Positions 24,725 through 32,804 of a stretch of DNA of 64,000 bases are shown here, piece by piece. This DNA is from Thermus sp041641215 (lineage in GTDB: Bacteria; Deinococcota; Deinococci; Deinococcales; Thermaceae): NCBI GenBank assembly GCA_041641215.1, contig JBEPYU010000004.1:8558-72557 (forward strand), given 5' to 3'. The first letter of the stretch is position 1. Every line of letters begins with the position of its first letter. The notes beneath the pieces are model-generated. The model made no database searches and was not told where the DNA came from. It saw nothing but the letters and a program-made list of their open reading frames with translations. A program made the translations under genes and the position numbers.

Positions 24725-25450
24725 GTGGATCGGGACGCCTTGGTCCGCTACCTGGACGAGTACCTAAGGGTGGGGGATTTCAAGGACCCCTCCCTCAACG
24801 GCCTTCAGGTAGAGGGCAAGGGGGAGGTGACCAAGGTGGGGGCCGCGGTGGACGCGGGGCTAGCCCTTTTCGAGAGGGCCCTAGAGGAAGGGGTGGATTT
24901 CCTCATCGTCCACCATGGCCTCTTCTGGGGCCAACCCTTTCCCATCACCGGGCACCACAAGCGCCGCCTGGAACGCCTCCTTCAAGGAGGCCTCAACCTT
25001 TACGCGGCCCACCTTCCCCTAGACGCCCACCCCGAGGTGGGGAATAACGCGGTCTTGGCCCGGGCCTTGGGCCTCGAGGGGCTAGAGCCTTTCGATGTGG
25101 GGGTAAGGGGACGCTTTCCCCTTCCCCGGCCCTTGGCCCAGGTGGCGGAGGAGGTGGGCCTCCTCCTTGGGGTGGAACCCCTGGTCCACCAGGGGGGAGA
25201 TGAACGGGTGGAAACGGTAACCATCGTCTCTGGGGGGGCGGCCTCCTTGATCCCCAAGGTGGAGACGGACCTCTTCATCACCGGGGAACCCAAGCACAGC
25301 CTCTTCCACGAAACCTTTGAGCGGGGGCTTAACGTGATCTACGCCGGCCACTACGCCACGGAAACCCTCGGGGTGAAGGCCCTGGCCAGGCACCTCGAGG
25401 AGAGGTTCGGCCTCCCCTTCGTCTTCCTGGACCACCCCACGGGGCTCTAG
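24725..25450 (+). CDS. Nif3-like dinuclear metal-centre protein
   Basis: 241 residues of the NIF3/YbgI family, a hexameric toroid with a two-metal site. Metal-binding pieces are visible: DFLIVHHGLFWG, AAHLPLDAHPEVGNN and the C-terminal GHYATETLG. In many bacteria the family is linked to GTP cyclohydrolase-like or tRNA-modifying roles, but the biochemical function is unsettled. GTG 24725 begins divergently from lysC. Its stop abuts tmk with no gap. Confidence 0.9.
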   Translation: MDRDALVRYLDEYLRVGDFKDPSLNGLQVEGKGEVTKVGAAVDAGLALFERALEEGVDFLIVHHGLFWGQPFPITGHHKRRLERLLQGGLNLYAAHLPLDAHPEVGNNAVLARALGLEGLEPFDVGVRGRFPLPRPLAQVAEEVGLLLGVEPLVHQGGDERVETVTIVSGGAASLIPKVETDLFITGEPKHSLFHETFERGLNVIYAGHYATETLGVKALARHLEERFGLPFVFLDHPTGL

Positions 25451-26041
25451 ATGGGGGGGCTCTTCCTCACCTTCGAGGGCCTGGACGGATCCGGCAAGAC
25501 CACCCAGGCCCGCCTCCTCAAGGCCCACCTCGAGGGGATGGGCCTACCCGTCCTCCTCACCCGGGAACCCGGGGAAGGGATCCCCGAGGTGGAAAGGTGG
25601 CTCCGCACGGTCCCCCTGGGGCCCGAGGCCGAAGCCCTCCTCTTTGCCGCAGACCGATGGGAGCACGTGCGCAAGACCATCCTTCCCGCCCTAGAGAGGG
25701 GACAGGTGGTGATCTCCGACCGCTACCTGGACTCAAGCCTTGCCTACCAGGGGTATGGCCGGGGCCTCCCCTTGGAGTGGATCCGGGCCGTGGCCGGGGG
25801 CCTTCCCAGGCCCCACCTCACCTTCCTCCTGGACCTCCCCCCAGAGGAGGCCCGGCGCAGGAAAGGGGGCAAAGGGGACCTCCTGGAGGGGGAAGGCCTC
25901 CCCTTCATGGAGCGGGTAAGGGAGGGGTACCTGGAGCTCGCCCGGGCTGAACCCGGCCGCTTCCGGGTGGTGGATGCCCGCTTGGCCCCCGAAAGGGTCC
26001 ACCAGGCCATCGTGGGGGCTATCATGGACTTATGGTCCTGA
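25451..26041 (+). CDS. tmk: thymidylate kinase
   Basis: Phosphorylates dTMP to dTDP. 196 residues with P-loop FEGLDGSGKTTQARLL, the LTREPGE segment, and DRYLDSSLAYQGYGRGLP. The LID-type region is RRRKGGKGD. The ATG follows the Nif3-like stop directly and the 3' end overlaps the DUF192 gene by ten bases. Confidence 0.96.
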   Translation: MGGLFLTFEGLDGSGKTTQARLLKAHLEGMGLPVLLTREPGEGIPEVERWLRTVPLGPEAEALLFAADRWEHVRKTILPALERGQVVISDRYLDSSLAYQGYGRGLPLEWIRAVAGGLPRPHLTFLLDLPPEEARRRKGGKGDLLEGEGLPFMERVREGYLELARAEPGRFRVVDARLAPERVHQAIVGAIMDLWS

Positions 26042-26514
26042 GGCCCCTTCCCCTCCTGGTCCTCGGCCTCCTGGCCCTCCTTGGCGCCCCCGGCCAGGGC
26101 CAAGCCCCAAGGCCCACCTTCCCCCGGAGCACCCTCTACGTGGAGGGCAACGGCCAAAGGCACCTCCTCAGGGTGGAGGTGGCGGATACCCCGCAAAGGT
26201 GGGCCCATGGCCTCATGTTCCGGGAAAGGCTTGGGGAGGACGAGGGGATGGTCTTCCTCTTCCCTGGCCCCCAAGGGGGAGGGTTTTGGATGAAAAACAC
26301 CCTCATCCCCCTCTCCATCGCCTTTTTCAACCGGGAAGGGCAGATCCTCCGGCTCCTGGACATGGAGCCCTGCCCCAAGGACCCTTGCCCCGTCTACTAC
26401 CCCGGGGTGCTCTACGAGGGGGCCTTGGAGGTGGTCCAGGGGTGGTTCCATAGGCGGGGCTTGGGCCCTGGGGCCCGGGTATCGGGGCCCGCCTTGCGGC
26501 TTTGGCCTCGGTGA
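26032..26514 (+). CDS. secreted DUF192 protein
   Basis: 160 residues: a signal peptide (VLRPLPLLVLGLLALLGAPG), then a DUF192 domain with HLLRVEVADTPQRWAHGLMF, GMVFLFP, GFWMKNTLIPLSIAFF and CPVYYPGVLYEGALEVVQGW. Small extracytoplasmic beta-barrel; function unknown. It carries two Cys in a C-x5-C segment. Its stop overlaps the next start, forming a tandem with a divergent paralog. Confidence 0.85.
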   Translation: MVLRPLPLLVLGLLALLGAPGQGQAPRPTFPRSTLYVEGNGQRHLLRVEVADTPQRWAHGLMFRERLGEDEGMVFLFPGPQGGGFWMKNTLIPLSIAFFNREGQILRLLDMEPCPKDPCPVYYPGVLYEGALEVVQGWFHRRGLGPGARVSGPALRLWPR

Positions 26515-26990
26515 TGGAGCGCAACCCCTTCCTTCCCCTCGTAGGCTTTGCCCTCCTCATCCTCCTCTCCGTCCTCTCCTTCATGGGGTACCTCCTTGCG
26601 GTAAGGAACCCCCCTCCACCCCCGCCCCCAAGGACGGTCACGGTGGTGGGCAGGGAGGGCAGCTGGACCCTAAGGGCCCAACTGGCCCAAACCCCGGAGG
26701 CCTGGCGGCGGGGCCTAGGGCTTAGGGGGGAGGACCTCGAGGCCCTCCTCTACCGTTTCCCGGAGGCCACGGACGCCCCCTTTCGCACCGAGGGGTACCG
26801 CTTCCCCGTGGAGGTGGCCTTCCTGGATGGGGGGGGGTGGGTGCTCAAGGTGGTCCGCCTGGAGCCCGGGGAGGGCTTCGCCCCGGGCACGGCCTACCGG
26901 GGGATCCTCGAGGTGCGGGCGGGCCTCGTCCCCTTGGCCCCAGGGGACCGGGTCCTCCCTAGCGGGCCTGCTGGCCCCCAAGCCCCCTGA
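26514..26990 (+). CDS. diverged DUF192-like protein, membrane-anchored
   Basis: 158 residues: one membrane helix (LVGFALLILLSVLSFMGYLL), a Pro-rich spacer, then a domain that follows the DUF192 plan in reduced form (LRAQLAQTPEAWRRGLGL, TDAPFRTEGYRFPVEVAFLD, GTAYRGILEVRAGLV). The usual FWMKNTLIPLD segment is degraded to APFRTEGYRFPVEVAF, so it looks like a diverged duplicate of the preceding gene. ATG 26514 shares a base with the previous stop (TGATG). It overlaps the SPFH gene by 32 bases tail to tail. Confidence 0.75.
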   Translation: MERNPFLPLVGFALLILLSVLSFMGYLLAVRNPPPPPPPRTVTVVGREGSWTLRAQLAQTPEAWRRGLGLRGEDLEALLYRFPEATDAPFRTEGYRFPVEVAFLDGGGWVLKVVRLEPGEGFAPGTAYRGILEVRAGLVPLAPGDRVLPSGPAGPQAP

Positions 26991-27897
26991 GGTCCAGGAG
27001 GAAGTTGCCCGTGGCGGGCACGAAGACCGTCTGCACCCCCGGGGCCAGCTTCTCCGCAAAGGTGAGCTGGACCACCTCGGGGGCGTTGCGCAGGGCCCGG
27101 CCCCTGAGCTCGATGGCCCGGGCCTCCCCCTCCGCCCGGAGGATGGCCGCGTCCCGCTCCCCTTGGGCCTCGATCACCCGGCGCTGGGCCGCGATCTCCG
27201 CCTGTTTGCGGCGGTTGATCTCGATCTGGACCTGCTGCTCTGCGGTCTGCTTCTCCTCGATGACCTTGGCCACGGCCTCGGGAATGCGGATCTCCCGGAG
27301 GAGGACGGAGACCAGCTCGATGTGGTACTGGCGCAGGCTCTCCTCGAGGCTTTGCACCACGGAGGCCTCGAGGGCGGCCCGCTGGGTGCTGATGAGCTCC
27401 GCGGCGCTATACTGGCCCACCGCATCCCGCACCTTGGAGCGGACCTGGGGGACGATGAGGGTCTCCAGGTACCCGGGCCCCACCTCCTGGTGGAGGCGGG
27501 GGGCCTGGGCCTTGAGGACCCGGTACTGGACGGTGACGTCCACCCCGATCTCCAGCCCTTCCCGGGAGCGGGCCCGGATGGAGGTGTCCACCCTCTTTTC
27601 CCCCTCATGGGGGGCGGAAAGGGTCACCTCCTTGACCCGGGCATCGTACAAGACCACCTGCTGGAGGACCGGAAGGACCACATGGACCCCTTCCCCGAGG
27701 GGGCGGGGCTGTACCCCGCGGAAGACGTCAAAGACCACCCCCACGTGGCCCGCAGGGACCACCACCAGGCTATAGGCCAAAAGGAGGAGGAGGACCCCCA
27801 ACCCCGCCAAGGGGTAACCCCAGGAACGCTGCCGGGCGAAGGGGGCGAAGAAAAGGGCCACCCCTAGGATAAGGAGGATCAAACCCAAGGCGGCCAT
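26959..27897 (-). CDS. SPFH/band 7 (prohibitin-like) membrane protein
   Basis: 312 residues: two N-terminal membrane helices (to about residue 45), then a prohibitin-type SPFH domain (VVPAGHVGVVFDVFRGVQPRPLGEGV, RVDTSIRARSREGLEI) and a coiled-coil tail rich in Gln/Glu/Arg (QQVQIEINRRKQAEIAAQRR). Likely scaffolds membrane microdomains and may regulate FtsH-type proteolysis, by analogy to prohibitins. No protease partner is adjacent. Confidence 0.92.
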   Translation of the reverse strand: MAALGLILLILGVALFFAPFARQRSWGYPLAGLGVLLLLLAYSLVVVPAGHVGVVFDVFRGVQPRPLGEGVHVVLPVLQQVVLYDARVKEVTLSAPHEGEKRVDTSIRARSREGLEIGVDVTVQYRVLKAQAPRLHQEVGPGYLETLIVPQVRSKVRDAVGQYSAAELISTQRAALEASVVQSLEESLRQYHIELVSVLLREIRIPEAVAKVIEEKQTAEQQVQIEINRRKQAEIAAQRRVIEAQGERDAAILRAEGEARAIELRGRALRNAPEVVQLTFAEKLAPGVQTVFVPATGNFLLDLRGLGGQQAR

Positions 27898-27959
27898 GAT
27901 GGCCCATTATAGGCAAAAGAGGCTAGGCTCTAGGAAACCTAAGCCAGGGTTAAGCCCTT

Positions 27960-28063
27960 ATACCCTTTACTTTTGGTTCCTGCGCTTCCAGCTTCCCCCA
28001 GAAACCCCACGGGGGCTTTCTACCAGGGCCCCCATGCAGGCTTCTGCCTGCATGGGGTGGTAT
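27960..28063 (+). repeat. repeat element R3
   Basis: Full-length 104-bp copy: ATACCCTTTACTTTTGG ... CATGCAGGC-TTCT-GCCTGCATG ... GGTAT. Flanked by T on both sides (27959, 28064). The FmdB-like gene on the other strand ends at its right border; the stop TAA uses the terminal base of the element. Confidence 0.88.
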
Positions 28064-28299
28064 TAGTCCTCCTTTTCCTTGCTTTCGGAGCTCCCGGACT
28101 CCCCCTCCTTTTGGCCGCTCGTTTTGGCGTAGTCCTTCACGTGCCAGCCCGAACCCTTGAAGATGATGGCCGGAGGGGTGATCACCCGCTTGAGGGGTTC
28201 TCCGGTCTCGGGGTGCGCCTGCAGGGGTTCCTCGTGAAAGCCCTGCTCAAATTCGTAGTAGTTTCCCGTCTCTAGGCCCTTGTACACGTAAACCGGCAT
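28063..28299 (-). CDS. FmdB-like small protein without cysteines
   Basis: 78 residues. It aligns by eye with FmdB/CxxC-CxxC putative regulators: MPVYVYK at the start, YYEFEQGFHEEPL, and the family hallmark PPAIIFKGSGWHVKDY, followed by a Ser/Glu/Lys tail. All four zinc-binding cysteines of the family are missing: positions where CxxC pairs occur read GLETG and AHPETG. ATG 28299 has GGGAGGG upstream. The promoter region contains a CIRCE-like operator (28322-28348). Function unknown. Confidence 0.8.
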   Translation of the reverse strand: MPVYVYKGLETGNYYEFEQGFHEEPLQAHPETGEPLKRVITPPAIIFKGSGWHVKDYAKTSGQKEGESGSSESKEKED

Positions 28300-28321
28300 A
28301 CCCTCCCTCCCTTAGGGGATT

Positions 28322-28348
28322 TTGACACTTGCAAGACTTGAGTGTCAA
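28322..28348. promoter_or_regulatory. CIRCE-like operator between fmdB-like gene and 5-FTHF cyclo-ligase
   Basis: TTGACACTT-N9-GAGTGTCAA, a near-perfect inverted repeat with the exact 9/9/9 geometry of CIRCE. It differs from the operator before groES (33322-33348) at only two arm positions. TTGACA in each arm can also serve as a -35 on either strand. HrcA as the binder is inference. Confidence 0.65.
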
Positions 28349-28373
28349 GAGGGGGGCCGTTACCCTTAGGGGC

Positions 28374-28907
28374 GTGGATAAGGCCGCGCTTAGGGCTTGG
28401 GCCAAGGGAATCTGGCGGGAATTGGACCGGGAAAGCCTGGCCCAAGAGGTCCTCAAGGGCCTCGTGGCCTGGCTCGAGGCCCAAAGGGCGGAGCGCGTCC
28501 TCCTCTACCACCCCTTGCCCCTGGAGCTGGACCTCCGCCCCCTCCTCCGCCTCTACCCTGCCCAGTATTTCCTTCCCAAGGTGGCGGGCTTGGGGCTTAC
28601 CGTCCACCCCTTTGGGCCCTTGGCCCCAGGGCCCTTCGGCCTCCTGGAGCCCACCACCCCCCCGGTGGACCCCGGGCTCATCCAGGTGGCCCTCGTCCCC
28701 GGGCTGGCCTTCGACCGGAAGGGCTTCCGGCTAGGCCACGGCCAGGGCTATTACGACCGCTTTCTCCCAGGGCTTGGGGCCCTCACCGTGGGGGTCATCC
28801 CCGAGGCCCTTCTCCTCCCCGAACTGCCCCAGGACCCCTGGGACCTTCCCGTGGCCTTCCTGGCCACGGAACGGGGGGTCAGAGCACGGGAAGCTCCCCC
28901 AGGGTAA
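28374..28907 (+). CDS. 5-formyltetrahydrofolate cyclo-ligase family protein
   Basis: Converts 5-formyl-THF to 5,10-methenyl-THF with ATP. About 177 residues with the family's ATP/substrate motifs PFGLLEPT (about residue 95) and VPGLAFDRKGFRLGHGQGYYDRFLPG (cut short here). GTG 28374 (VDKAALRAWAKGIWREL) matches where the family usually begins and follows TTAGGGGC; an in-frame TTG at 28329 would put the start inside the operator. The 3' end overlaps the phosphoribosyltransferase gene tail to tail. Confidence 0.88.
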   Translation: MDKAALRAWAKGIWRELDRESLAQEVLKGLVAWLEAQRAERVLLYHPLPLELDLRPLLRLYPAQYFLPKVAGLGLTVHPFGPLAPGPFGLLEPTTPPVDPGLIQVALVPGLAFDRKGFRLGHGQGYYDRFLPGLGALTVGVIPEALLLPELPQDPWDLPVAFLATERGVRAREAPPG

Positions 28908-29406
28908 GGACCCCCTCTAGGCCCTCCCCTTGCCGGAAGGCCGCAAGGCGGGCCGCCACCCGTCCTCCCGCCCGGCGGACCATCCGCTCCATGGCCCGCA
29001 TGGTCTCCCCGGTGGCCACCACGTCCGAGACCAGGGCTACCCGCTGGTTGATGAGCCGCTCCGCAAAGCGCCGGTCCAGCCAAAGGACCTCCGTGGCCCC
29101 AAGGGTAAGGCTAGGCACCTCCTGGATCAGGGGATCCTCCATATAGGGGCGGCGCCGCCGCCGGGCCACCACGTAGGGGAGGCCGAGCTCCTCCGCCAGG
29201 ACGTGGGTGAGGGGAATGGGGCTGGTCTCGGTGGTGAAGAGGATGTCGGTATCCTGGGGCACCAGGGGCTTGAGGGCCATGGCTGCGGCCCGGACGAGCT
29301 CCGGGTCCCCGAGAAACTCCACTAGCGGGATCCTGCGCCCAGGCAGGGGCTCGATGAGGGGCACATGCCGGGTCACGCCGCCTAGGGTCAGGGGGTAGGT
29401 CTCCAT
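28879..29406 (-). CDS. purine-type phosphoribosyltransferase (second of a tandem pair)
   Basis: About 175 residues, similar to adenine/xanthine phosphoribosyltransferases. It shows FTTETSPIPLTHVLAEELGLPYVVARRRR and a PRPP loop VALVSDVVATGETMRAM, where Ser-Asp stands in place of the more usual acidic pair. ATG 29406 is preferred because AGGAGG lies just upstream. It is a paralog of the next gene, nine bases upstream, with the same order of segments. Substrate base unknown. Confidence 0.82.
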   Translation of the reverse strand: METYPLTLGGVTRHVPLIEPLPGRRIPLVEFLGDPELVRAAAMALKPLVPQDTDILFTTETSPIPLTHVLAEELGLPYVVARRRRRPYMEDPLIQEVPSLTLGATEVLWLDRRFAERLINQRVALVSDVVATGETMRAMERMVRRAGGRVAARLAAFRQGEGLEGVLTLGELPVL

Positions 29407-29415
29407 GGCCACCTC

Positions 29416-29952
29416 CTACTCGGGCTTGAACAGGGGCAGGTGGCCGAGGGCGATGACGTCCTGCCTGGGGGTACCCTCGGTGAAGACGGCCAATACGGCC
29501 ACTACCTCCCCACCTACGCTCTCCAGGAGGGACCTGAGGCCCGCCAGGGTGGAACCAGTGGAAACCACGTCGTCCACGATGGCCACCTTGCGCCCCCGGA
29601 TGAGGGGGATATCCGCCCCGTCCAAGACGAGGAGCTGGGGCTTCCCGGTGGTGATGGAAAGGACCTGACGGCTCACCGGGTTGATCATGTAGGGTTTTTC
29701 CGTCTTGCGGGCCACCACGTAGGGCCGGCCGGTGATCCGGGAAAGGGCGTGGGCCAGGGGCACGGCCTTGACCTCGGGGGTTACGAGGACCTCGGCCTCT
29801 TTGGGGAGGTGCCGGGCCAAGGCTTCGGCCGCGGCCTCCGTCAGTTCCGTGTCCCCAAGGAGGTTTAAAAGGGCTACGGCCACATCCGGGCCCACCTGGA
29901 CGATGGGGAGCTCCCGGCGCACCCCTGCGATCTCGATGGGATAGGTCCTCAC
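29416..29952 (-). CDS. purine-type phosphoribosyltransferase (first of a tandem pair)
   Basis: 178 residues. VTPEVKAVPLAHALSRITGRPYVVARKTEKPYM is the APRT-like hood/core region, and KVAIVDDVVSTGSTLAGL is a canonical PRPP loop with paired Asp. Probably a purine salvage enzyme acting on adenine or a 6-oxopurine. It is divergent from the DUF151 gene, and TATACT in the gap may be the -10 for the other side. Confidence 0.85.
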   Translation of the reverse strand: MRTYPIEIAGVRRELPIVQVGPDVAVALLNLLGDTELTEAAAEALARHLPKEAEVLVTPEVKAVPLAHALSRITGRPYVVARKTEKPYMINPVSRQVLSITTGKPQLLVLDGADIPLIRGRKVAIVDDVVSTGSTLAGLRSLLESVGGEVVAVLAVFTEGTPRQDVIALGHLPLFKPE

Positions 29953-29974
29953 GTTGCCAGTCTATACTGGGAGC

Positions 29975-30403
29975 ATGCTCCACGCCAAGATCGAGACCCT
30001 CGGGGTGGACCCCCAAAACGGGAGCGTGGTGGTCCTCCTCCGCACGGAAAACGGGAAGCTCCTTCCCATCGTCATCGGCCCCCTCGAGGCCCACCACATC
30101 GTGGTGGCCCTCCAGGGGGAAAAACCCCCAAGGCCCCTTACCCCTGATCTCCTCCTCTCCGTCATGGAGATGCTCCAGGGACAGCTCAAGCGGGTGGAGA
30201 TCGTTGACCTAAGGGAGTCCACCTTTTACGCCCGGCTCATCCTCGAGCACCGAGGGATCGAGCTCGAGGTGGACGCCCGCCCTTCGGACGCCATGGCCCT
30301 GGCCCTCAGGGCCCAGGCCCCCATCCTGGTGGCCGAGGAGGTGGTGGAAAGGGCCGGGGTGGAGGAGGCAAGCCTTGGTCCCCAAGGGGCTGCGGAGGCC
30401 TAG
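29975..30403 (+). CDS. bifunctional nuclease family (DUF151) protein
   Basis: 142 residues of the BFN/DUF151 family, whose plant members cut RNA and DNA. Typical segments are LLRTENGKLLPIVIGPLEAHHIVVALQG, TFYARLILEHRG and DARPSDAMALALRAQAPILVAEEV. ATG 29975 lies just downstream of TATACT (-10) and GGGAG. The 3' end overlaps the following phosphoesterase by 29 bases. Confidence 0.92.
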   Translation: MLHAKIETLGVDPQNGSVVVLLRTENGKLLPIVIGPLEAHHIVVALQGEKPPRPLTPDLLLSVMEMLQGQLKRVEIVDLRESTFYARLILEHRGIELEVDARPSDAMALALRAQAPILVAEEVVERAGVEEASLGPQGAAEA

Positions 30404-31172
30404 GCCCCCTTGGGCCCGCCTCCATGCCCTTGTTCTCCTCCTGGGCCTAGCCTTTGGGGAGAGGGTGGCCGTCCTCGGGGACTGGGGGATGGACACCCCA
30501 GGCCGGGCCCAGGTGGCGGCCCTCCTAAGGGAGGCCCATAGGGAAGCCCCCCTGGCCGCCCTCCTCACCACCGGGGACAACTTCTACCCCAAGGGCCGGG
30601 TGATAGAGGCCTTCCTCAAGGACCTTCCCCCAGTGCCCCTTTACCCCGCCTTCGGCAACCACGACGCCCCCCATCTCCAAGAGCAGCTTCGGCGCTTTGG
30701 CCTAAGCCGGCCCTACTACCGCCTCACCCTAGGCCCCGTGGACTTCTTCGTCCTCTACACGGAGGAAGGCCTAAAGGAGCAGCGGGCCTGGCTCGAGGAA
30801 AACCTGAGGGAAAGCCAAGCCCCTTTCCGGGTCCTCGTCCTCCACCGCCCCCTCCACTCCCCCGGGCCCCACGGGGGCAGCCCCACCCTAAGGGCCCTCC
30901 TGGGGCCCCTCCTCGCCCGCTACCGGGTGGGGCTGGTCCTCTCGGGGCACGACCACCTCTACGCCCGCACCCGGGTAGGGGGGGTGGTCCACGTGGTCAC
31001 GGGCGGAGGCGGGGCTAGCCTCTACGCCCCTAGGCCCCTTCCCGGTTTCCTGGTCCACAGGGCCCACCACGCCCTCTTCCTAGAGGGGACCCCCGAGGGC
31101 CTTTGGGTCTACGCCCGGGACACCAAGGGGGGGATCCTGGACCGCTTCCTCCTTACCCCCAGCCCCCCATGA
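30375..31172 (+). CDS. secreted metallophosphoesterase (purple acid phosphatase-like)
   Basis: 265 residues: a signal peptide (LHALVLLLGLAFG) and a calcineurin-type domain with all metal motifs: VLGDWGMDTPG, TTGDNFY, PAFGNHDAP, LVLHRPLHS and SGHDHLYAR. Likely acts outside the cytoplasmic membrane on phosphoesters. The start is uncertain because the N-terminus overlaps the DUF151 gene; an internal start would still keep the signal. The tail overlaps the HIT gene by about 20 bases. Confidence 0.88.
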   Translation: MVPKGLRRPRPPWARLHALVLLLGLAFGERVAVLGDWGMDTPGRAQVAALLREAHREAPLAALLTTGDNFYPKGRVIEAFLKDLPPVPLYPAFGNHDAPHLQEQLRRFGLSRPYYRLTLGPVDFFVLYTEEGLKEQRAWLEENLRESQAPFRVLVLHRPLHSPGPHGGSPTLRALLGPLLARYRVGLVLSGHDHLYARTRVGGVVHVVTGGGGASLYAPRPLPGFLVHRAHHALFLEGTPEGLWVYARDTKGGILDRFLLTPSPP

Positions 31173-31476
31173 GGTGCACGTGCACGTGGAAGACCTCCTG
31201 CCCCCCCTTCGCCCCCACGTTCACCACCAGGCGGTACCCCTCGAGGCCCAGGGTTCGGGCCACCCGGTTGGCCGTGCGGAAAAGGGCCCCGAGTTTCCTT
31301 TCCCCTTCCTCGCTGTCGGGGTATTCGGAAAGCTTCGCCACGTGCTCCTTGGGGACCACCAACACGTGCACCGGAGCCCTGGGGCGGATATCGTGAAAGG
31401 CCACGAAGGCCTCGTCCTCGTACACCTTGCGCGCGGGGGCCTCCCCCCTCACGATGCGGCAGAAGATACAGTCCAT
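31153..31476 (-). CDS. HIT-family nucleotide hydrolase/transferase (HinT-like)
   Basis: 107 residues with CIFCRIVRGEAPARKVYED at the start and the catalytic histidine triad HVHVHLMGG at the end. HinT proteins hydrolyse adenosine phosphoramidates. ATG 31476 is preferred, with AAGGAG-type signal upstream (CTCCTTG on the plus strand). Directly downstream of mtaB on the same strand (11-base gap). Confidence 0.95.
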   Translation of the reverse strand: MDCIFCRIVRGEAPARKVYEDEAFVAFHDIRPRAPVHVLVVPKEHVAKLSEYPDSEEGERKLGALFRTANRVARTLGLEGYRLVVNVGAKGGQEVFHVHVHLMGGWG

Positions 31477-31487
31477 CAAGGAGCAGT

Positions 31488-32804
31488 CTAACGGGCCCCA
31501 GGCGGGGGCAGGCTAGGACGGGGCTCCGCCACCCCCTCCGCCCGGCCCAGGAGGGTATACCCCTCCACCCCCGTGACCTCGGCCAGGAGGATCTCCCCGG
31601 GCTGTACCCTCTCCCTTAGGGCCACCCGGGCCTCGTAGTAGTCGGGGGTATGGCCCAGGGCCTCCCCTCCCTGGACCCTCTCCACCAGGACCTCCACCCT
31701 TGTCCCGAGCTTGGGCTGGATCCTCTCCTCCGCCAAGCGGTGGGCCAGGGCGATGATCTCCTTGGTGCGGCGCTTGCGCACCTCAAAGGGCACCTGGGGC
31801 ATGGAGGCCGCCCGGGTTTTGGGCCTTGGGGTGTAGGTAAAGGCGTGGACCCGGGTGGGCCTAAGCTCCTCGAGGAAGGCCAAGGTCTCCCGATGCTCCT
31901 CCTCCGTCTCCGTGGGCAGGCCGGCGATGACGTCCGTGGTGAGGGCAAAGCCCGGGATGAGGCCGTAAGCCCTTTGGACCAGGTCCCGGTAGTAGGCCTT
32001 GTCGTAGCGGCGGCCCATGAGCTTAAGGAGCCGGTCCGAGCCCGTCTGCAAGGAGAGGTGGAGGTGGGGGCGGACCTTGGGGGCGTAGCGGGAGATGACC
32101 CTAAGGAGGTCTTCCCCCGTGTCCTCGGGCTCTATGGAGGAAAGGCGCACCAAAGCCCCCAGGTGGTAGAGGTCCTCCACCAGACCGGCAAGGCCCCTGG
32201 GGTGCCCCCGGTAGCTCCCAAGGCGCACCCCCGTGAGGACGATCTCCCGGATCCCCATGCGAAGGAGAGCCTCGGCCTCGGCCAAGGCCTCCCGGTAGTC
32301 CCGGTGGCGCTCCTTGCCCCTCAGCCTTGGGATGATGCAGTAGGCGCAGCCCGCCTGGCAGCCATCTTGGACCTTGAGGAAGGCCCTTACCCGGCTATTC
32401 AAAAGCCCCCTTTCCCCCGCCCCCCAAAACTCGTTGGGGGGGGTGGTGATGGGGTCTGAGGGGAGGCCGAAGTGCTCCAGGATGACCTGGGGGAGCTCGG
32501 CCTTACGGGCGTTCGGCACCACCGCGTCCGCCCCTAGGGCCTTAAGCTCCTCCGGGGCCAATTCCGCATAGCAGCCCGTGAGGACGATGAAGGCCTTGGG
32601 GTTAAGCCTTCGCGCCCGGCGCACCTCCTTGCGGGTGTCGGCCTCCGCGGTGGTGGTCACCGCGCAGGAGTTGATGACCACGAGGTCAGCCCCCCCGGCC
32701 TCGAGGGGTACCACCTCAGGTTCCAGGACCTTTAGGAAACCCAGGAGGGCCTCCATCTCCACCTGGTTGACCTTGCACCCTAGGGCGCGGAAGGCGGCGC
32801 GCAT
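31488..32804 (-). CDS. mtaB: tRNA t6A37 methylthiotransferase
   Basis: Adds a methylthio group to t6A37 in tRNA. 438 residues: N-terminal UPF0004 domain with cysteines in LGCKVNQVE, NSCAVTTTAEAD and LTGCYAELAP (first Fe-S cluster); radical-SAM CQAGCAYCIIPRLRG near residue 155; and a C-terminal TRAM domain (TRVEVLVERVQGG...GYTLLG). CKVNQ rather than TYGCQMN separates MtaB from MiaB. Confidence 0.93.
   Translation of the reverse strand: MRAAFRALGCKVNQVEMEALLGFLKVLEPEVVPLEAGGADLVVINSCAVTTTAEADTRKEVRRARRLNPKAFIVLTGCYAELAPEELKALGADAVVPNARKAELPQVILEHFGLPSDPITTPPNEFWGAGERGLLNSRVRAFLKVQDGCQAGCAYCIIPRLRGKERHRDYREALAEAEALLRMGIREIVLTGVRLGSYRGHPRGLAGLVEDLYHLGALVRLSSIEPEDTGEDLLRVISRYAPKVRPHLHLSLQTGSDRLLKLMGRRYDKAYYRDLVQRAYGLIPGFALTTDVIAGLPTETEEEHRETLAFLEELRPTRVHAFTYTPRPKTRAASMPQVPFEVRKRRTKEIIALAHRLAEERIQPKLGTRVEVLVERVQGGEALGHTPDYYEARVALRERVQPGEILLAEVTGVEGYTLLGRAEGVAEPRPSLPPPGAR

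Noticed and set aside
28322..28348. Palindrome as a transcription terminator of the fmdB-like gene
   Set aside because: It lies upstream of both divergent genes and has AT-rich arms with the CIRCE geometry, not a GC-rich stem with a T-tract.
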